From positions 62,001-126,000 of the forward strand of contig CAVYGO010000001.1 in assembly GCA_963768085.1 (NCBI GenBank): 64,000 nucleotides of DNA, in the 5' to 3' direction. The translations under genes and the position numbers were made by a program. Numbering within the stretch: the first letter of the stretch is position 1; every line of letters starts with the position of its first letter. A model generated the notes under the pieces. The model worked only from the letters and a program-made list of their open reading frames with translations. It was not told where the DNA came from and did not search any database. Positions 41,548 to 51,064 of this stretch are shown one piece after another. The stretch is from Pukyongia sp963768085. Lineage in GTDB: Bacteria > Bacteroidota > Bacteroidia > Flavobacteriales > Flavobacteriaceae.

Positions 41548-43239
41548 ATGCAGCAACAACTTATCGAATGTGTTCCTAATATTAGTGAAGGAAGAGATTC
41601 CTTAAAGATCAATGCGATCGCCAGTATAGTAGAAACTGTGGAGGGCGTAAAATTACTCGATATAGATCCGGGTAAAGCGACCAATCGTACCGTGATCACT
41701 TTCGTTGGAGAACCTGAACCGGTTATCGAAGCAGCATTCCTTCTTATAAAAAAGGCTTCAGAACTAATCGATATGTCCAAACACAATGGTGAACACCCAA
41801 GATTTGGCGCTACCGACGTCTGTCCATTGGTGCCCATCAGGAATATAAGCCTGGAGGAGACAGCGGTATATGCCCATAAATTAGGTGAGCGCGTAGGTAA
41901 GGAACTGGGCATACCAGGTTATTTTTACGAAAACGCAGCTAAAGAAGAAAAACGAAAGAATCTGGCCAATTGCCGTTCCGGGGAATATGAAGGACTACCT
42001 AAGAAATTATCCGATCCCAACTGGAAACCGGATTTCGGACCGGCAGAATTCAACGAAGATGTTTCAAAAACCGGAGCAACAGCTATTTCAGCGCGCGATT
42101 TCCTTATCGCTTATAACGTCAATCTAAATACTACCTCTACTCGAAGAGCAAATGCCATAGCCTTCGATATTCGTGAAGCAGGAAGAGTAAAACGCGAGGG
42201 AAACCCGATCACCGGAAAAAAAGTACTGGATGAAAATGGTGAGCCTGTGCGGATTCCGGGAAAGTTAAAGGCGGTGAAAGGGATAGGGTGGTATATTGAA
42301 GAATACGGAATCGCTCAGATATCGTATAACCTTACTAATATTTCTATCACTTCCATGCATGTTGCTTTCGATGAAACCTGCAAAGTGGCTGAAGAACGCG
42401 GACTCAGGGTAACAGGTTCCGAATTGATTGGATTGATTCCCTTACGAGCTATGCTAGATGCGGCTGATTATTTTCTAATAAAGCAGCAACGTTCTTTGGG
42501 TGTTTCTGAAAGTGAAAAGATCAAGATCGCGATCAAATCTCTGGGACTGGATGATCTTAAGCTATTTAATCCGAAGGAAAAGATCATAGAATACATGTTG
42601 GAATCAGAGGATAATAAATTAGTGGACCTCAAACTGAACGACTTCGCCAATGAAACAGCCGGGGAATCGATGGCACCTGGTGGTGGTTCCATATCTGCCT
42701 ACGTTGGAAGCCTCGGTGTGGCTTTGGGAACCATGGTCGCTAATCTTTCGGCCCACAAAGCAGGCTGGGATGAAAAGTGGGAATTCTATTCGGAATGGGC
42801 GGAAAAAGGTCAGGACTACATGAGCAAATTGTTATTCCTGGTGGATGAAGATACCAATGCTTTTAACAAGATAATTGATGGTTTCCGCATGCCACAAGGA
42901 TCAGATAAAGAAAAAACGGCACGAAGCAAGGCCATTGAAGAGGCCACCAAATATGCCACGGAGATACCTTTCCAGGTTATGGAAACAGCACACTCCTCAA
43001 TGGAAGTGATGCAATCCATGCTGAAGGAAGGCCTTCAGACTTCGCTGTCCGATGCTGGTGTTGGAGTTCTTTGTGCAAGAGCTGCAGTTATTGGTGCCTA
43101 TTTCAATGTACGTATCAATGCAAAGGACATAAAGGATCGCGAATTTGCTGAAGATATTCTCAATAGGTCGAAACAGATATACGAATCCACCCTTAAAATT
43201 GAAAGTGAGGCTATTGCCTTTATCGATACTAAAATGTAA
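41548..43239 (+). CDS. ftcD: glutamate formimidoyltransferase / formimidoyl-THF cyclodeaminase fusion
   Basis: The 563-residue bifunctional protein has an N-terminal formiminotransferase (about 1-330; LIECVPNISEGRD, DIDPGKATNRTVITF, HPRFGATDVCPLVPI). Its C-terminal cyclodeaminase part (about 355-563) includes NETAGESMAPGGGSISAYVG and FRMPQGSDKEKTAR. It passes the formimino group of formimino-glutamate to tetrahydrofolate and then releases ammonia to give 5,10-methenyl-THF. It therefore offers a one-carbon-saving alternative to HutG in the same gene row. It starts 23 bases after hutG, and its stop overlaps the next start by one base. Confidence 0.94.
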   Translation: MQQQLIECVPNISEGRDSLKINAIASIVETVEGVKLLDIDPGKATNRTVITFVGEPEPVIEAAFLLIKKASELIDMSKHNGEHPRFGATDVCPLVPIRNISLEETAVYAHKLGERVGKELGIPGYFYENAAKEEKRKNLANCRSGEYEGLPKKLSDPNWKPDFGPAEFNEDVSKTGATAISARDFLIAYNVNLNTTSTRRANAIAFDIREAGRVKREGNPITGKKVLDENGEPVRIPGKLKAVKGIGWYIEEYGIAQISYNLTNISITSMHVAFDETCKVAEERGLRVTGSELIGLIPLRAMLDAADYFLIKQQRSLGVSESEKIKIAIKSLGLDDLKLFNPKEKIIEYMLESEDNKLVDLKLNDFANETAGESMAPGGGSISAYVGSLGVALGTMVANLSAHKAGWDEKWEFYSEWAEKGQDYMSKLLFLVDEDTNAFNKIIDGFRMPQGSDKEKTARSKAIEEATKYATEIPFQVMETAHSSMEVMQSMLKEGLQTSLSDAGVGVLCARAAVIGAYFNVRINAKDIKDREFAEDILNRSKQIYESTLKIESEAIAFIDTKM

Positions 43240-43703
43240 TGACGCTTACTGATATCATTCCATTTCAGCAGAAATACACGGACGATTTCTATGAACTAAA
43301 TATAGAATGGCTGGAAACCTATTTCTATGTAGAGGATTTCGACAAGGAGGTATTGAGCCACCCCGGGAAATATATCATCGAGCCGGGCGGACATATATTC
43401 TTTGCCAAAGAAGGTGAAATTATTGTTGGAACGGTTGCACTGATGCCCCACCCTGATGGTGTTTTCGAATTAACGAAAATGGCTGTATTACCCGATCAAA
43501 GAGGTAAGAAGATCGGGCAACAGTTACTGCAATACTGTATCGATTTCAGTAAGGAACAAAAATTTAAGAAGCTCATCCTCTACTCCAACACCAGGCTCGA
43601 AAACGCAATTTATATCTACCGTAAATATGGCTTTATCGAATTAGAGCTTGAACCGAATAGTCCATATGTTCGCAGTAATATTAAGATGGAATTGGCACTT
43701 TGA
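43239..43703 (+). CDS. GNAT-family N-acetyltransferase
   Basis: The 154-residue protein has the GNAT fold, with the acetyl-CoA-binding segment VLPDQRGKKIGQQLLQYCI (Q-R-G-x-K-x-G type) and a C-terminal NAIYIYRKYGFIELE, the usual last helix and strand. The start shares a base with the ftcD stop (TAATG), so it is translated with the histidine-degradation genes. The substrate is unknown; an amino acid or glutamate-like compound would fit the context. Confidence 0.85.
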   Translation: MTLTDIIPFQQKYTDDFYELNIEWLETYFYVEDFDKEVLSHPGKYIIEPGGHIFFAKEGEIIVGTVALMPHPDGVFELTKMAVLPDQRGKKIGQQLLQYCIDFSKEQKFKKLILYSNTRLENAIYIYRKYGFIELELEPNSPYVRSNIKMELAL

Positions 43704-43736
43704 TTTGATCTCAATGGCGAAAACTTTGTACTTTTA

Positions 43737-44561
43737 ATGAAAATCGATGCTATGAGAAAGATATTCCCTCTACTCCTTATTAGCCTGTTGCTAATGCAGT
43801 GCAAGTCTGAAACCGAAAAATCAAAGTCGGTTGCAGAAGCGGATTCCCCTACTTCGGAAAACATTGAAGTATCAGAATCGGCGCAGGAAATATTTGAAAT
43901 TACACCTATTTCCCATGCCACTATGGTGCTAAACTGGGATGGTACAATAATTTATGTAGACCCTGTAGGAGGTGCTTTGGCTTTCGAAGGACAGCCATCA
44001 CCCGATCTTATCCTTATCACTGATAATCATGGTGATCATTTAAATGTTGAAACCTTAAAAGCGGTTAGTACAGACAAATCTAAAGTGATTGTGCCGCAGG
44101 TCGTAGCCGATAAATTACCAACCGAATTCGATGCTCAGATCGATGTGCTGAACAATGGAGAAACTAAGGAGCGATTTGGATTTACCGTTGAAGCTATCCC
44201 TATGTATAACCTGCGCGAAGAAGCATTGAAATTTCACGTTAAAGGACGTGGCAACGGTTACGTTATAGAAAAAGACGGTAAGCGCGTGTATATCTCTGGA
44301 GATACAGAAGACATACCCGAGATGCGAGCATTGAAAAATATTGAAGTGGCCTTTGTTTGTATGAATTTACCGTATACCATGACCGAGCTTTCGGCAGCCA
44401 AGGCTGTGGTGGAATTTAAGCCGAAAAAAGTATATCCATACCACTATCGGGGTGCTGAAGGATTCAGCGATGTTGGTAAATTTAAGGCTTGGATAATGAA
44501 ATCCGATGTTGGCGATGCTATTGAGGTTGTGCAATTGGACTGGTATCCTAAAACAGATTAA
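43737..44561 (+). CDS. UlaG-like metallo-beta-lactamase-fold lipoprotein
   Basis: The 274-residue protein has a lipoprotein signal with lipobox LLLMQC (C22). The true start may be the sixth codon (43752), which gives a better signal peptide. After a short acidic linker comes an MBL fold: ITPISHATMVLNWDG, the metal loop TDNHGDH, VYISGDTEDIPEM and YPYHYRG. The usual HxHxDH is changed to D-N-H-G-D-H (96-101), so the first metal histidine is an aspartate. Related MBL proteins hydrolyse phosphodiesters or lactones, but the substrate is unknown. It should be membrane-anchored in the periplasm. Confidence 0.82.
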   Translation: MKIDAMRKIFPLLLISLLLMQCKSETEKSKSVAEADSPTSENIEVSESAQEIFEITPISHATMVLNWDGTIIYVDPVGGALAFEGQPSPDLILITDNHGDHLNVETLKAVSTDKSKVIVPQVVADKLPTEFDAQIDVLNNGETKERFGFTVEAIPMYNLREEALKFHVKGRGNGYVIEKDGKRVYISGDTEDIPEMRALKNIEVAFVCMNLPYTMTELSAAKAVVEFKPKKVYPYHYRGAEGFSDVGKFKAWIMKSDVGDAIEVVQLDWYPKTD

Positions 44562-44616
44562 CCTAAAACAACAGGAATTGATCTAACATTCATAACAGTA
44601 GACCTTTATTCTATTT

Positions 44617-46650
44617 TCACTCTTTATATTTCTCAAACCACGCTAACGTATGCGCAATTTTTGTTATGAGATTACTTGGTCTGGCTGCAATGCCATGAGA
44701 AGCCTCCGGAATTTCAACCAAAACGGTTTCGATCTTTCGCAATTTCAGCGCATGATATAACTGTTTCGCCTCACTGGGCGGAGTTCTAAGGTCGTTCATC
44801 CCTACCATAACCATAGTAGGTGTTTCAACATTGCCAACCAGTGATAAAGGAGAGAACTTCCAGTATCCCTCGAAGTTTTCCCATGGCTGACCCGGATAAC
44901 GTGAGTTCGCATATCCGTAGTAATTATCTGCCACTAAAGTCTTACTGATCCAGTTCACCACAGGCTTGGCAACCACAGCGGCTCTAAACCTATTGGTCTT
45001 CCCAACGATCCAGGCCGTCATGATCCCTCCTGCGCTACCCCCGGTAACATACAATTGATCCTCGTCTACCTTACCTAGTTTAATTACTGCATCCACACCG
45101 TCCATAACATCGTTATAGTCCTGACCAGGATAATTATTATATAATAAATTTCCAAACTCCTCACCATAACTGGTACTTCCTCTCGGATTTGGGTAAAATA
45201 CCATATATCCGGCCGCAGCATAAAGTTGCATTTCTGCAGAAAAATGTGGTCCGTAATTCAGGATCGGCCCTCCATGATTCTCTACAATAAGCGGATGTTC
45301 CTTTCGCTTATCGAAATCCGGCGGATACACCAGATACCCGTGCAAGTCCCTTCCGTCGAATGAAGATTTATACCAAATCTCTTCCACAGGCCCAAGAATT
45401 CTATAATCGAGAAGATCGTCATTTACACCAGTTAGAATCTTTGGTTTTTGTTGTCCTTTACTAATTATTGCCACGTCAGCAGGTCGATCACCAAATGATA
45501 TGGTGTAGGCAATCTTTCCGTTGTTAGAAACCGAATAACTACCACTGGCATACGGTCTTCCTAAGGTTGTTCCCCCAACATTATCAATAATATCGCTGAC
45601 CTTTCCCTTTAAATTGATAAACGCAAGTTTGGTAAGACCCTTATCGTTATACATAAAATATATCCCCTTACTATCACTGGCCCATTGGATATTCCGAACG
45701 CTTCGGTCGAGATTTTTTGAAAGGATCTGCTTATTTCCCCCTTTTCGGTCCATAAGTTCGATCTTACGGGTTTGGTAGGTTTGAACTTTATCCATAAATC
45801 CGATTGACGCTATGAATTGCCCGTTAGGAGAAACTTTAGGCGAACTATCGGGCCCCGGCCTCTCTGTAAACGTTTCATAGAGCAGGGTTTCTGTATTGAT
45901 AGCATATATTTCCGAATTTCTGAATTCGTATTCCCAATCCTCGTTCAGATTCGAAGAGAAAAATATCTTCAATCCATCAGGAGACCAGGACAATCCACCG
46001 CTGTGATTTCTATCCTTATTCGTCATTTGCCGCGGAGAACCACCTTCAGAAGGAATCGTAAAAATGTGCGTAAAACCCGGTTTAATGTACCCCGAGCCAT
46101 CCGATTCATGCTTCAATCGGTCTGTTATTCTAGGTTCTTTGGCCCATTTTGCGTCTTTCGGTTTTGACGGCATCTTGGCGATAACCGGGGCTTTGGCATT
46201 AACCTTCATAGTAAATGCGATCTTCGTACCATCCGGAGACCAGCTTATCGAAGACGGCGAATTTTCCAATTGCGTTAGTTTTGCAGTGGCTCCGGTATCA
46301 GTCCAATAAACAAATATCTCACTTCCTTCATCTGTACTTCGCACGAAGGCGATGCGATCTCCATTAGGTGACCATTTCGCCTGCCGTTCATTTCCTTCAA
46401 AATTCGTGAGTTTATGATGAAGCTTTCTTTCATCTGTGCTTAATAACCACAAATTACCTTTTGATCTGTCTTTCATAATATCGAATCCTGTGCGTCGATA
46501 TACCACATAATTACCATCAGGTGAAATTTGCGGATCCCCGGTATACTCGAGTTGAAACACATCCAGGTATTCGAATTTTTTCTGAAGTTGGGCTTGAAGT
46601 TGAGATGTGGTGATAATCACCAATGAAATCAGGAGAAATACTTTTTTCAT
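44617..46650 (-). CDS. S9-family prolyl oligopeptidase-type peptidase
   Basis: The 677-residue exported serine peptidase has a signal peptide (MKKVFLLISLVIITTSQLQA). A beta-propeller of WD40/PD40-like blades follows (repeats such as GDRIAFVRST, SWSPDGTKIAF and SWSPDGLKIFFSS). The C-terminal alpha/beta hydrolase domain (about 410-677) has S539 in TGGSAGGIMTAW, an aspartate in MVGMNDLRTPPSEA and a histidine in PEASHGIAARP as catalytic triad. It resembles periplasmic acylaminoacyl- or dipeptidyl-peptidases that degrade peptides taken up by the cell. Confidence 0.93.
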   Translation of the reverse strand: MKKVFLLISLVIITTSQLQAQLQKKFEYLDVFQLEYTGDPQISPDGNYVVYRRTGFDIMKDRSKGNLWLLSTDERKLHHKLTNFEGNERQAKWSPNGDRIAFVRSTDEGSEIFVYWTDTGATAKLTQLENSPSSISWSPDGTKIAFTMKVNAKAPVIAKMPSKPKDAKWAKEPRITDRLKHESDGSGYIKPGFTHIFTIPSEGGSPRQMTNKDRNHSGGLSWSPDGLKIFFSSNLNEDWEYEFRNSEIYAINTETLLYETFTERPGPDSSPKVSPNGQFIASIGFMDKVQTYQTRKIELMDRKGGNKQILSKNLDRSVRNIQWASDSKGIYFMYNDKGLTKLAFINLKGKVSDIIDNVGGTTLGRPYASGSYSVSNNGKIAYTISFGDRPADVAIISKGQQKPKILTGVNDDLLDYRILGPVEEIWYKSSFDGRDLHGYLVYPPDFDKRKEHPLIVENHGGPILNYGPHFSAEMQLYAAAGYMVFYPNPRGSTSYGEEFGNLLYNNYPGQDYNDVMDGVDAVIKLGKVDEDQLYVTGGSAGGIMTAWIVGKTNRFRAAVVAKPVVNWISKTLVADNYYGYANSRYPGQPWENFEGYWKFSPLSLVGNVETPTMVMVGMNDLRTPPSEAKQLYHALKLRKIETVLVEIPEASHGIAARPSNLITKIAHTLAWFEKYKE

Positions 46651-46722
46651 AGTTATTTTTTAAGAAAGCTAAAGATACTCGTTTTAGCGACCTTAGTCAA
46701 ATTAAGAAATAGTAAGAAGGAG

Positions 46723-47412
46723 TTACAGAAGTTGAAGCATTTCGGTCGCAGTATTGAGTAGACGAAATCTGGGGTGCTCCACAGGTTCTTTCACTTCTTC
46801 ATGTATCCAGGTAGTATGAAAAGGGATGTGAAAAGCATGTGCGCCAATATTGAGCACAGGAAGTATGTCGCTCTTTACGGAGTTTCCAACCATTAAAAAC
46901 TCTTCGGGCCTAACGTCCAGATGGTTTACCAGTTTTTGGTAGTGCACTTCTGTTTTATCCGAAACGATTTCTATATGATGAAAATAGGGTTCCAGACCAG
47001 ATTTTATCAGCTTACGTTCCTGGTCCAGCAGGTCGCCCTTGGTAGCCATAACCAGTCGGTAATTCCCATTTAATTGCTGCAGGGTTTCTTTTATCCCGTC
47101 CAATAACTCAATAGGTTCCTGTAGCATCTGCTTTCCCCGTTCTATCAATACATTTATAGCCGAGACAGCAACTTTTCCATCTGAAAAACGTATGGCGGCT
47201 TCGATCAGTGAAAGTGTAAAAGGTTTTATCCCGTAACCATATAAGGGCAGATTCTGCATTTCAACTTCGAATAACAATCGGTTACACTGATCTTCATCCA
47301 GGTAGTCCTTCATCAGTTCACAGAACTCTTTTTCCGCATTTCTGAAAAAGGGTTCATTCACCCATAAGGTGTCATCTGCATCGAAGGCAATGGCTTTTAT
47401 ATTGCTCAGCAT
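46723..47412 (-). CDS. HAD-family hydrolase
   Basis: The 229-residue cytoplasmic phosphatase has DADDTLW (D15 and D17 nucleophile and acid), MATKGDLLDQERKL for the second and third motif region, and MVGNSVKSDILPV for the fourth. The helical cap of about 90 residues places it with YjjG/HAD-IA type enzymes acting on nucleotides or sugar phosphates; the substrate is unknown. It is 20 bases downstream of ettA, so probably co-transcribed. Confidence 0.88.
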   Translation of the reverse strand: MLSNIKAIAFDADDTLWVNEPFFRNAEKEFCELMKDYLDEDQCNRLLFEVEMQNLPLYGYGIKPFTLSLIEAAIRFSDGKVAVSAINVLIERGKQMLQEPIELLDGIKETLQQLNGNYRLVMATKGDLLDQERKLIKSGLEPYFHHIEIVSDKTEVHYQKLVNHLDVRPEEFLMVGNSVKSDILPVLNIGAHAFHIPFHTTWIHEEVKEPVEHPRFRLLNTATEMLQLL

Positions 47413-47432
47413 TATTGGTAGGTTGGTATCGA

Positions 47433-49124
47433 CTAACGGATGAGTTTCTTGTATTTTATTCTTTTCGGTAACAGATCGCCACCCAGTCGTTTCTTTTTAT
47501 TCTCTTCATAATCGCTAAATCCACCTTCAAAAAAATATACCTGGCTATCTCCTTCGAAAGAGAGAATATGGGTACAAATTCTATCCAGAAACCAACGGTC
47601 GTGTGAAATGACCACCGCGCATCCTGCGAAATTCTCAAGTCCTTCTTCCAATGCCCTAAGCGTATTTACATCCAGGTCGTTGGTTGGCTCATCCAGTAAC
47701 AGTACGTTACCTTCTTCTTTTAATGTCATTGCCAGATGTAAACGGTTACGCTCCCCACCGGAAAGCATCGAAACTTTTTTATTCTGTTCGCTACCGCTGA
47801 AATTAAACCGGCTGAGATATGCACGCGAATTTACCTGTCTCCCACCCATCATGATCAATTCCTGACTATCGCTGAAATTCTCCCAAATCGTTTTTTCCGG
47901 ATCGATATTAGAGTGTGCCTGATCTACATACGCAAGTTTGGCAGTATCTCCCACTTCAAAACTTCCTTTATCCGGGTTTTCCTCGCCCATGATCATTTTA
48001 AAGATGGTTGTTTTACCCGCACCATTGGGCCCTATGATCCCAACAATACCTGCCTGTGGAAGCTGAAAATTCAGATCCTCATACAGTAATTTATCTCCAT
48101 AAGCTTTGGAAACTCCTTTGGCTTCAATAACGTTTGTGCCTAAACGCGGGCCATTTGGAATATAGATCTCCAGTTTTTCATCCAGTTGTTTCTGGTCTGC
48201 ACTGGCGAGTTTTTCGTAATTTCCCAAACGTGCTTTTTGCTTGGCCTGTCTACCTTTGGGAGCCATTCGCACCCATTCCAATTCGCGCTCCAGCGTTTTT
48301 TGTCGTTTGCTGGCTTGCTTCTGTTCCTGCGCCAGTCGTTTGGATTTCTGTTCCAGCCAGGAGGAGTAATTTCCTTTCCAGGGAATACCTTCTCCCCTAT
48401 CCAGTTCCAGGATCCATCCGGCCACATTATCCAGGAAATAGCGGTCGTGAGTTACGGCAATTACGGTCCCCTTATACTGTGCCAGGTGATGTTCCAACCA
48501 ATGCACACTTTCCGCATCTAAATGGTTGGTAGGTTCGTCCAGTAATAACACATCAGGTTCCTGAAGCAATAAACGGCACAATGCCACTCGCCTGCGCTCA
48601 CCACCGGAAAGCACGCCAATAGATTTATCGCCTTCGGGCGTTCGCAGCGCATCCATGGCGATCTCAAGTTTGGTGTCAAGTTCCCACGCATTGGATGCAT
48701 CGATCTTATCCTGAAGTTTGGCCTGCTTGTCCATCAACTCCTGCATCTTATCAGGGTTTTCGTAAACTTCAGGTAAGCCAAACATATCGTTGATCTTATT
48801 ATATTCATCAAGAATATCAACAACTTCCTGAACACCTTCCTTTACAATCTCGATAACCGTTTTAGATTCGTCCAGTTGTGGTTCCTGTTCCAGGTAACCT
48901 ACGGTATAGCCCGGAGCGAAAACCACATCGCCCTGGTGATTTTTTTCCAGTCCCGCGATAATCTTTAAGAGGGTGGATTTACCACTTCCGTTCAGACCGA
49001 GGATTCCAATTTTGGCACCGTAGAAAAAACTTAAATAGATATTTTTTAAGACAGGAGTTTGAGCATTCTGATAGGTCTTGCTCACTCCCGACATGGAGAA
49101 AATAACTTTCTTATCGTCAGACAT
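47433..49124 (-). CDS. ettA: ABC-F translation factor EttA
   Basis: The 563-residue soluble protein has two ABC ATPase domains. Walker A motifs are GLNGSGKSTLL and GPNGAGKTTIF, signature motifs LSGGERRRVALCR and LSGGERNRLHLAM, with the ABC-F linker between them (KSKRLAQEQKQASKRQ, MAPKGRQAKQKAR). The arm insertion EELW-type region and overall length match EttA, the energy-dependent translational throttle that binds the ribosomal E site and gates the first peptide bond according to ATP/ADP. No membrane part is present, as expected. The HAD gene follows within 20 bases. Confidence 0.95.
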   Translation of the reverse strand: MSDDKKVIFSMSGVSKTYQNAQTPVLKNIYLSFFYGAKIGILGLNGSGKSTLLKIIAGLEKNHQGDVVFAPGYTVGYLEQEPQLDESKTVIEIVKEGVQEVVDILDEYNKINDMFGLPEVYENPDKMQELMDKQAKLQDKIDASNAWELDTKLEIAMDALRTPEGDKSIGVLSGGERRRVALCRLLLQEPDVLLLDEPTNHLDAESVHWLEHHLAQYKGTVIAVTHDRYFLDNVAGWILELDRGEGIPWKGNYSSWLEQKSKRLAQEQKQASKRQKTLERELEWVRMAPKGRQAKQKARLGNYEKLASADQKQLDEKLEIYIPNGPRLGTNVIEAKGVSKAYGDKLLYEDLNFQLPQAGIVGIIGPNGAGKTTIFKMIMGEENPDKGSFEVGDTAKLAYVDQAHSNIDPEKTIWENFSDSQELIMMGGRQVNSRAYLSRFNFSGSEQNKKVSMLSGGERNRLHLAMTLKEEGNVLLLDEPTNDLDVNTLRALEEGLENFAGCAVVISHDRWFLDRICTHILSFEGDSQVYFFEGGFSDYEENKKKRLGGDLLPKRIKYKKLIR

Positions 49125-49153
49125 TATTATGGTTGAATTATATTATCGTAGAA

Positions 49154-49333
49154 TTACACCCGGCCTTTTAAGGCATTGAATACCCAGGCGATCGCGAAGA
49201 ATCCTATTCCCACGGAGGCAAAGCCCCATCCGGCTACATCTTCATATTTAAAAGCTCCCAAAACGATAAGGCCTATACCAACAATGATCATAATAAATGT
49301 TGCCCAGGCCAATACGGTATTCTTATTCATCAT
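49154..49333 (-). CDS. CAL67264-family small membrane protein
   Basis: A 59-codon frame not easily found by length filters reads (M)MNKNTVLAWATFIMIIVG, then IGLIVLGAFKYEDVAGWGF and a second hydrophobic stretch ending WVFNALKGRV. Two membrane helices and this wording match my memory of the flavobacterial CAL67264 family of unknown function. Two ATG codons are adjacent; the second (49330) is equally possible. It lies 29 bases before ettA on the same strand. Confidence 0.85.
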   Translation of the reverse strand: MMNKNTVLAWATFIMIIVGIGLIVLGAFKYEDVAGWGFASVGIGFFAIAWVFNALKGRV

Positions 49334-49409
49334 AAGTGATTAATTAAACAGAAGCAACAAATATCGTTAATTAATCGTAGAATTCAGTAAGCATAATACT
49401 ACACTTTTG

Positions 49410-49417
49410 TATTTTTG
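49410..49417 (+). promoter_or_regulatory. -7 promoter element of the carboxylase gene
   Basis: TATTTTTG fits TAnnTTTG exactly and lies 18 bases before the start codon. No clear -33 TTG is visible. Confidence 0.4.
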
Positions 49418-49435
49418 AGAAAATGAACGATCTGT

Positions 49436-51064
49436 ATGGATATTACCTTCAATAAAAACGAAGATCACAATAAATTATTAGCTTCCGAACTTCGGAAAAA
49501 ACTTGGCAAAGTTATGGCCGGAGGCGGTCCCAAGCGAATTGAAAAACATCACGCCAAAGGCAAGATGACGGCCAGGGAACGAATTGACTATTTGCTGGAC
49601 GATAATAAAAACAGCATCGAAATAGGAGCCTTTGCCGGAGATGGCATGTATGAAGAACACGGCGGCTGTCCAAGTGGCGGTGTTGTGGTTAAGATCGGTT
49701 ACGTCCAGGGTAAACAATGTGTTGTGGTGGCGAATGACGCTACGGTGAAAGCCGGGGCTTGGTTTCCTATTACAGCAAAGAAAAATCTACGTGCACAGGA
49801 AATATCTATAGAAAATAAATTGCCGATCATTTACCTTGTGGATAGTGCAGGCGTATTTCTCCCAATGCAGGACGAGATCTTTCCGGACAAGGAGCACTTT
49901 GGAAGAATATTCAGGAACAATGCCGTGATGAGTAGCATGGGTATTACCCAGATCTCAGCTGTTATGGGTAGCTGCGTAGCCGGTGGTGCCTATTTACCTA
50001 TCATGAGCGATGAAGCACTTATTGTAGATAAAACCGGAAGTATCTTCCTGGCTGGGAGTTACCTGGTAAAAGCCGCCATCGGCGAAACCATTGATAATGA
50101 GACCCTCGGCGGAGCCACTACCCATTGCGAGATCAGCGGTGTTACCGATTATAAGGCGAAAGATGACAAAGATGCGCTGGACACTATTAAGAATATCGTA
50201 TCGAAAATCGGCGATTATGATAAAGCCGGTTATAACCGAATTGAAGCTGCTAATCCTATCGAAGACCCTGTTGAAATATTCGGAATCTTGCCTAAATCAA
50301 GAGCCGATCAATACGATATGCATGAGATCATCAAAAGACTTGTAGACAATTCAGACTTCGAAGAATATAAGGAAGGCTATGGCAAAACCATACTTACTGG
50401 TTACGCGCGAATTGATGGATGGGCAGTCGGTATCGTGGCCAACCAACGGAAACTGGTTAAAACTAAAAAGGGAGAGATGCAGTTTGGCGGCGTGATCTAC
50501 AGCGACAGTGCAGATAAAGCAACGCGGTTTATTGCCAATTGCAATCAGAAAAAAATACCGTTGGTGTTCCTGCAGGATGTCACCGGCTTTATGGTGGGCA
50601 GTAAAAGTGAGCATGGAGGGATCATTAAGGATGGCGCTAAAATGGTTAATGCGGTAAGCAATAGTGTGGTCCCAAAATTCACAGTGGTTATTGGCAACTC
50701 ATATGGTGCCGGTAATTACGCTATGTGTGGAAAAGCTTATGACCCGCGTTTCATTGTTGCCTGGCCTAGTGCGGCGCTTGCCGTGATGAGTGGAAATAGT
50801 GCGGCAAAAGTACTGCTACAAATAGAAACGGCTTCCATGAAAAAAGAAGGTAAAGAGATCACACCTGAGGAAGAGAAGGAACTATTTGATAGGATAAAGG
50901 CCCGATACGACAATCAGATTTCACCCTATTATGCGGCTGCAAGAATCTGGACAGATGCCGTCATTGACCCATTAGATACTCGCAAATGGATCTCGATGGG
51001 AATTGAAGCAGCAAATCATGCTCCTATTGAAAAATCTTTTAATATGGGAGTAATACAGGTATAA
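49436..51064 (+). CDS. acyl-CoA carboxylase, carboxyltransferase (beta) subunit
   Basis: The 542-residue crotonase-fold protein has the full CCT pattern: KMTARERIDYLLD, GGVVVKIGYVQGK, DSAGVFLPMQDEIFPD, MGSCVAGGAYLPIMSDE, then in the second half PLVFLQDVTGFMVGS and NSYGAGNYAMCGKAYDPRF. It transfers carboxyl from biotin to an acyl-CoA, most likely propionyl- or methylcrotonyl-CoA. The MCC-like wording (VGSKSEHGGIIKDGAKMV) slightly favours methylcrotonyl-CoA. The biotin carboxylase and biotin carrier subunits are not adjacent. It would act in leucine, isoleucine or odd-chain breakdown. Confidence 0.9.
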   Translation: MDITFNKNEDHNKLLASELRKKLGKVMAGGGPKRIEKHHAKGKMTARERIDYLLDDNKNSIEIGAFAGDGMYEEHGGCPSGGVVVKIGYVQGKQCVVVANDATVKAGAWFPITAKKNLRAQEISIENKLPIIYLVDSAGVFLPMQDEIFPDKEHFGRIFRNNAVMSSMGITQISAVMGSCVAGGAYLPIMSDEALIVDKTGSIFLAGSYLVKAAIGETIDNETLGGATTHCEISGVTDYKAKDDKDALDTIKNIVSKIGDYDKAGYNRIEAANPIEDPVEIFGILPKSRADQYDMHEIIKRLVDNSDFEEYKEGYGKTILTGYARIDGWAVGIVANQRKLVKTKKGEMQFGGVIYSDSADKATRFIANCNQKKIPLVFLQDVTGFMVGSKSEHGGIIKDGAKMVNAVSNSVVPKFTVVIGNSYGAGNYAMCGKAYDPRFIVAWPSAALAVMSGNSAAKVLLQIETASMKKEGKEITPEEEKELFDRIKARYDNQISPYYAAARIWTDAVIDPLDTRKWISMGIEAANHAPIEKSFNMGVIQV

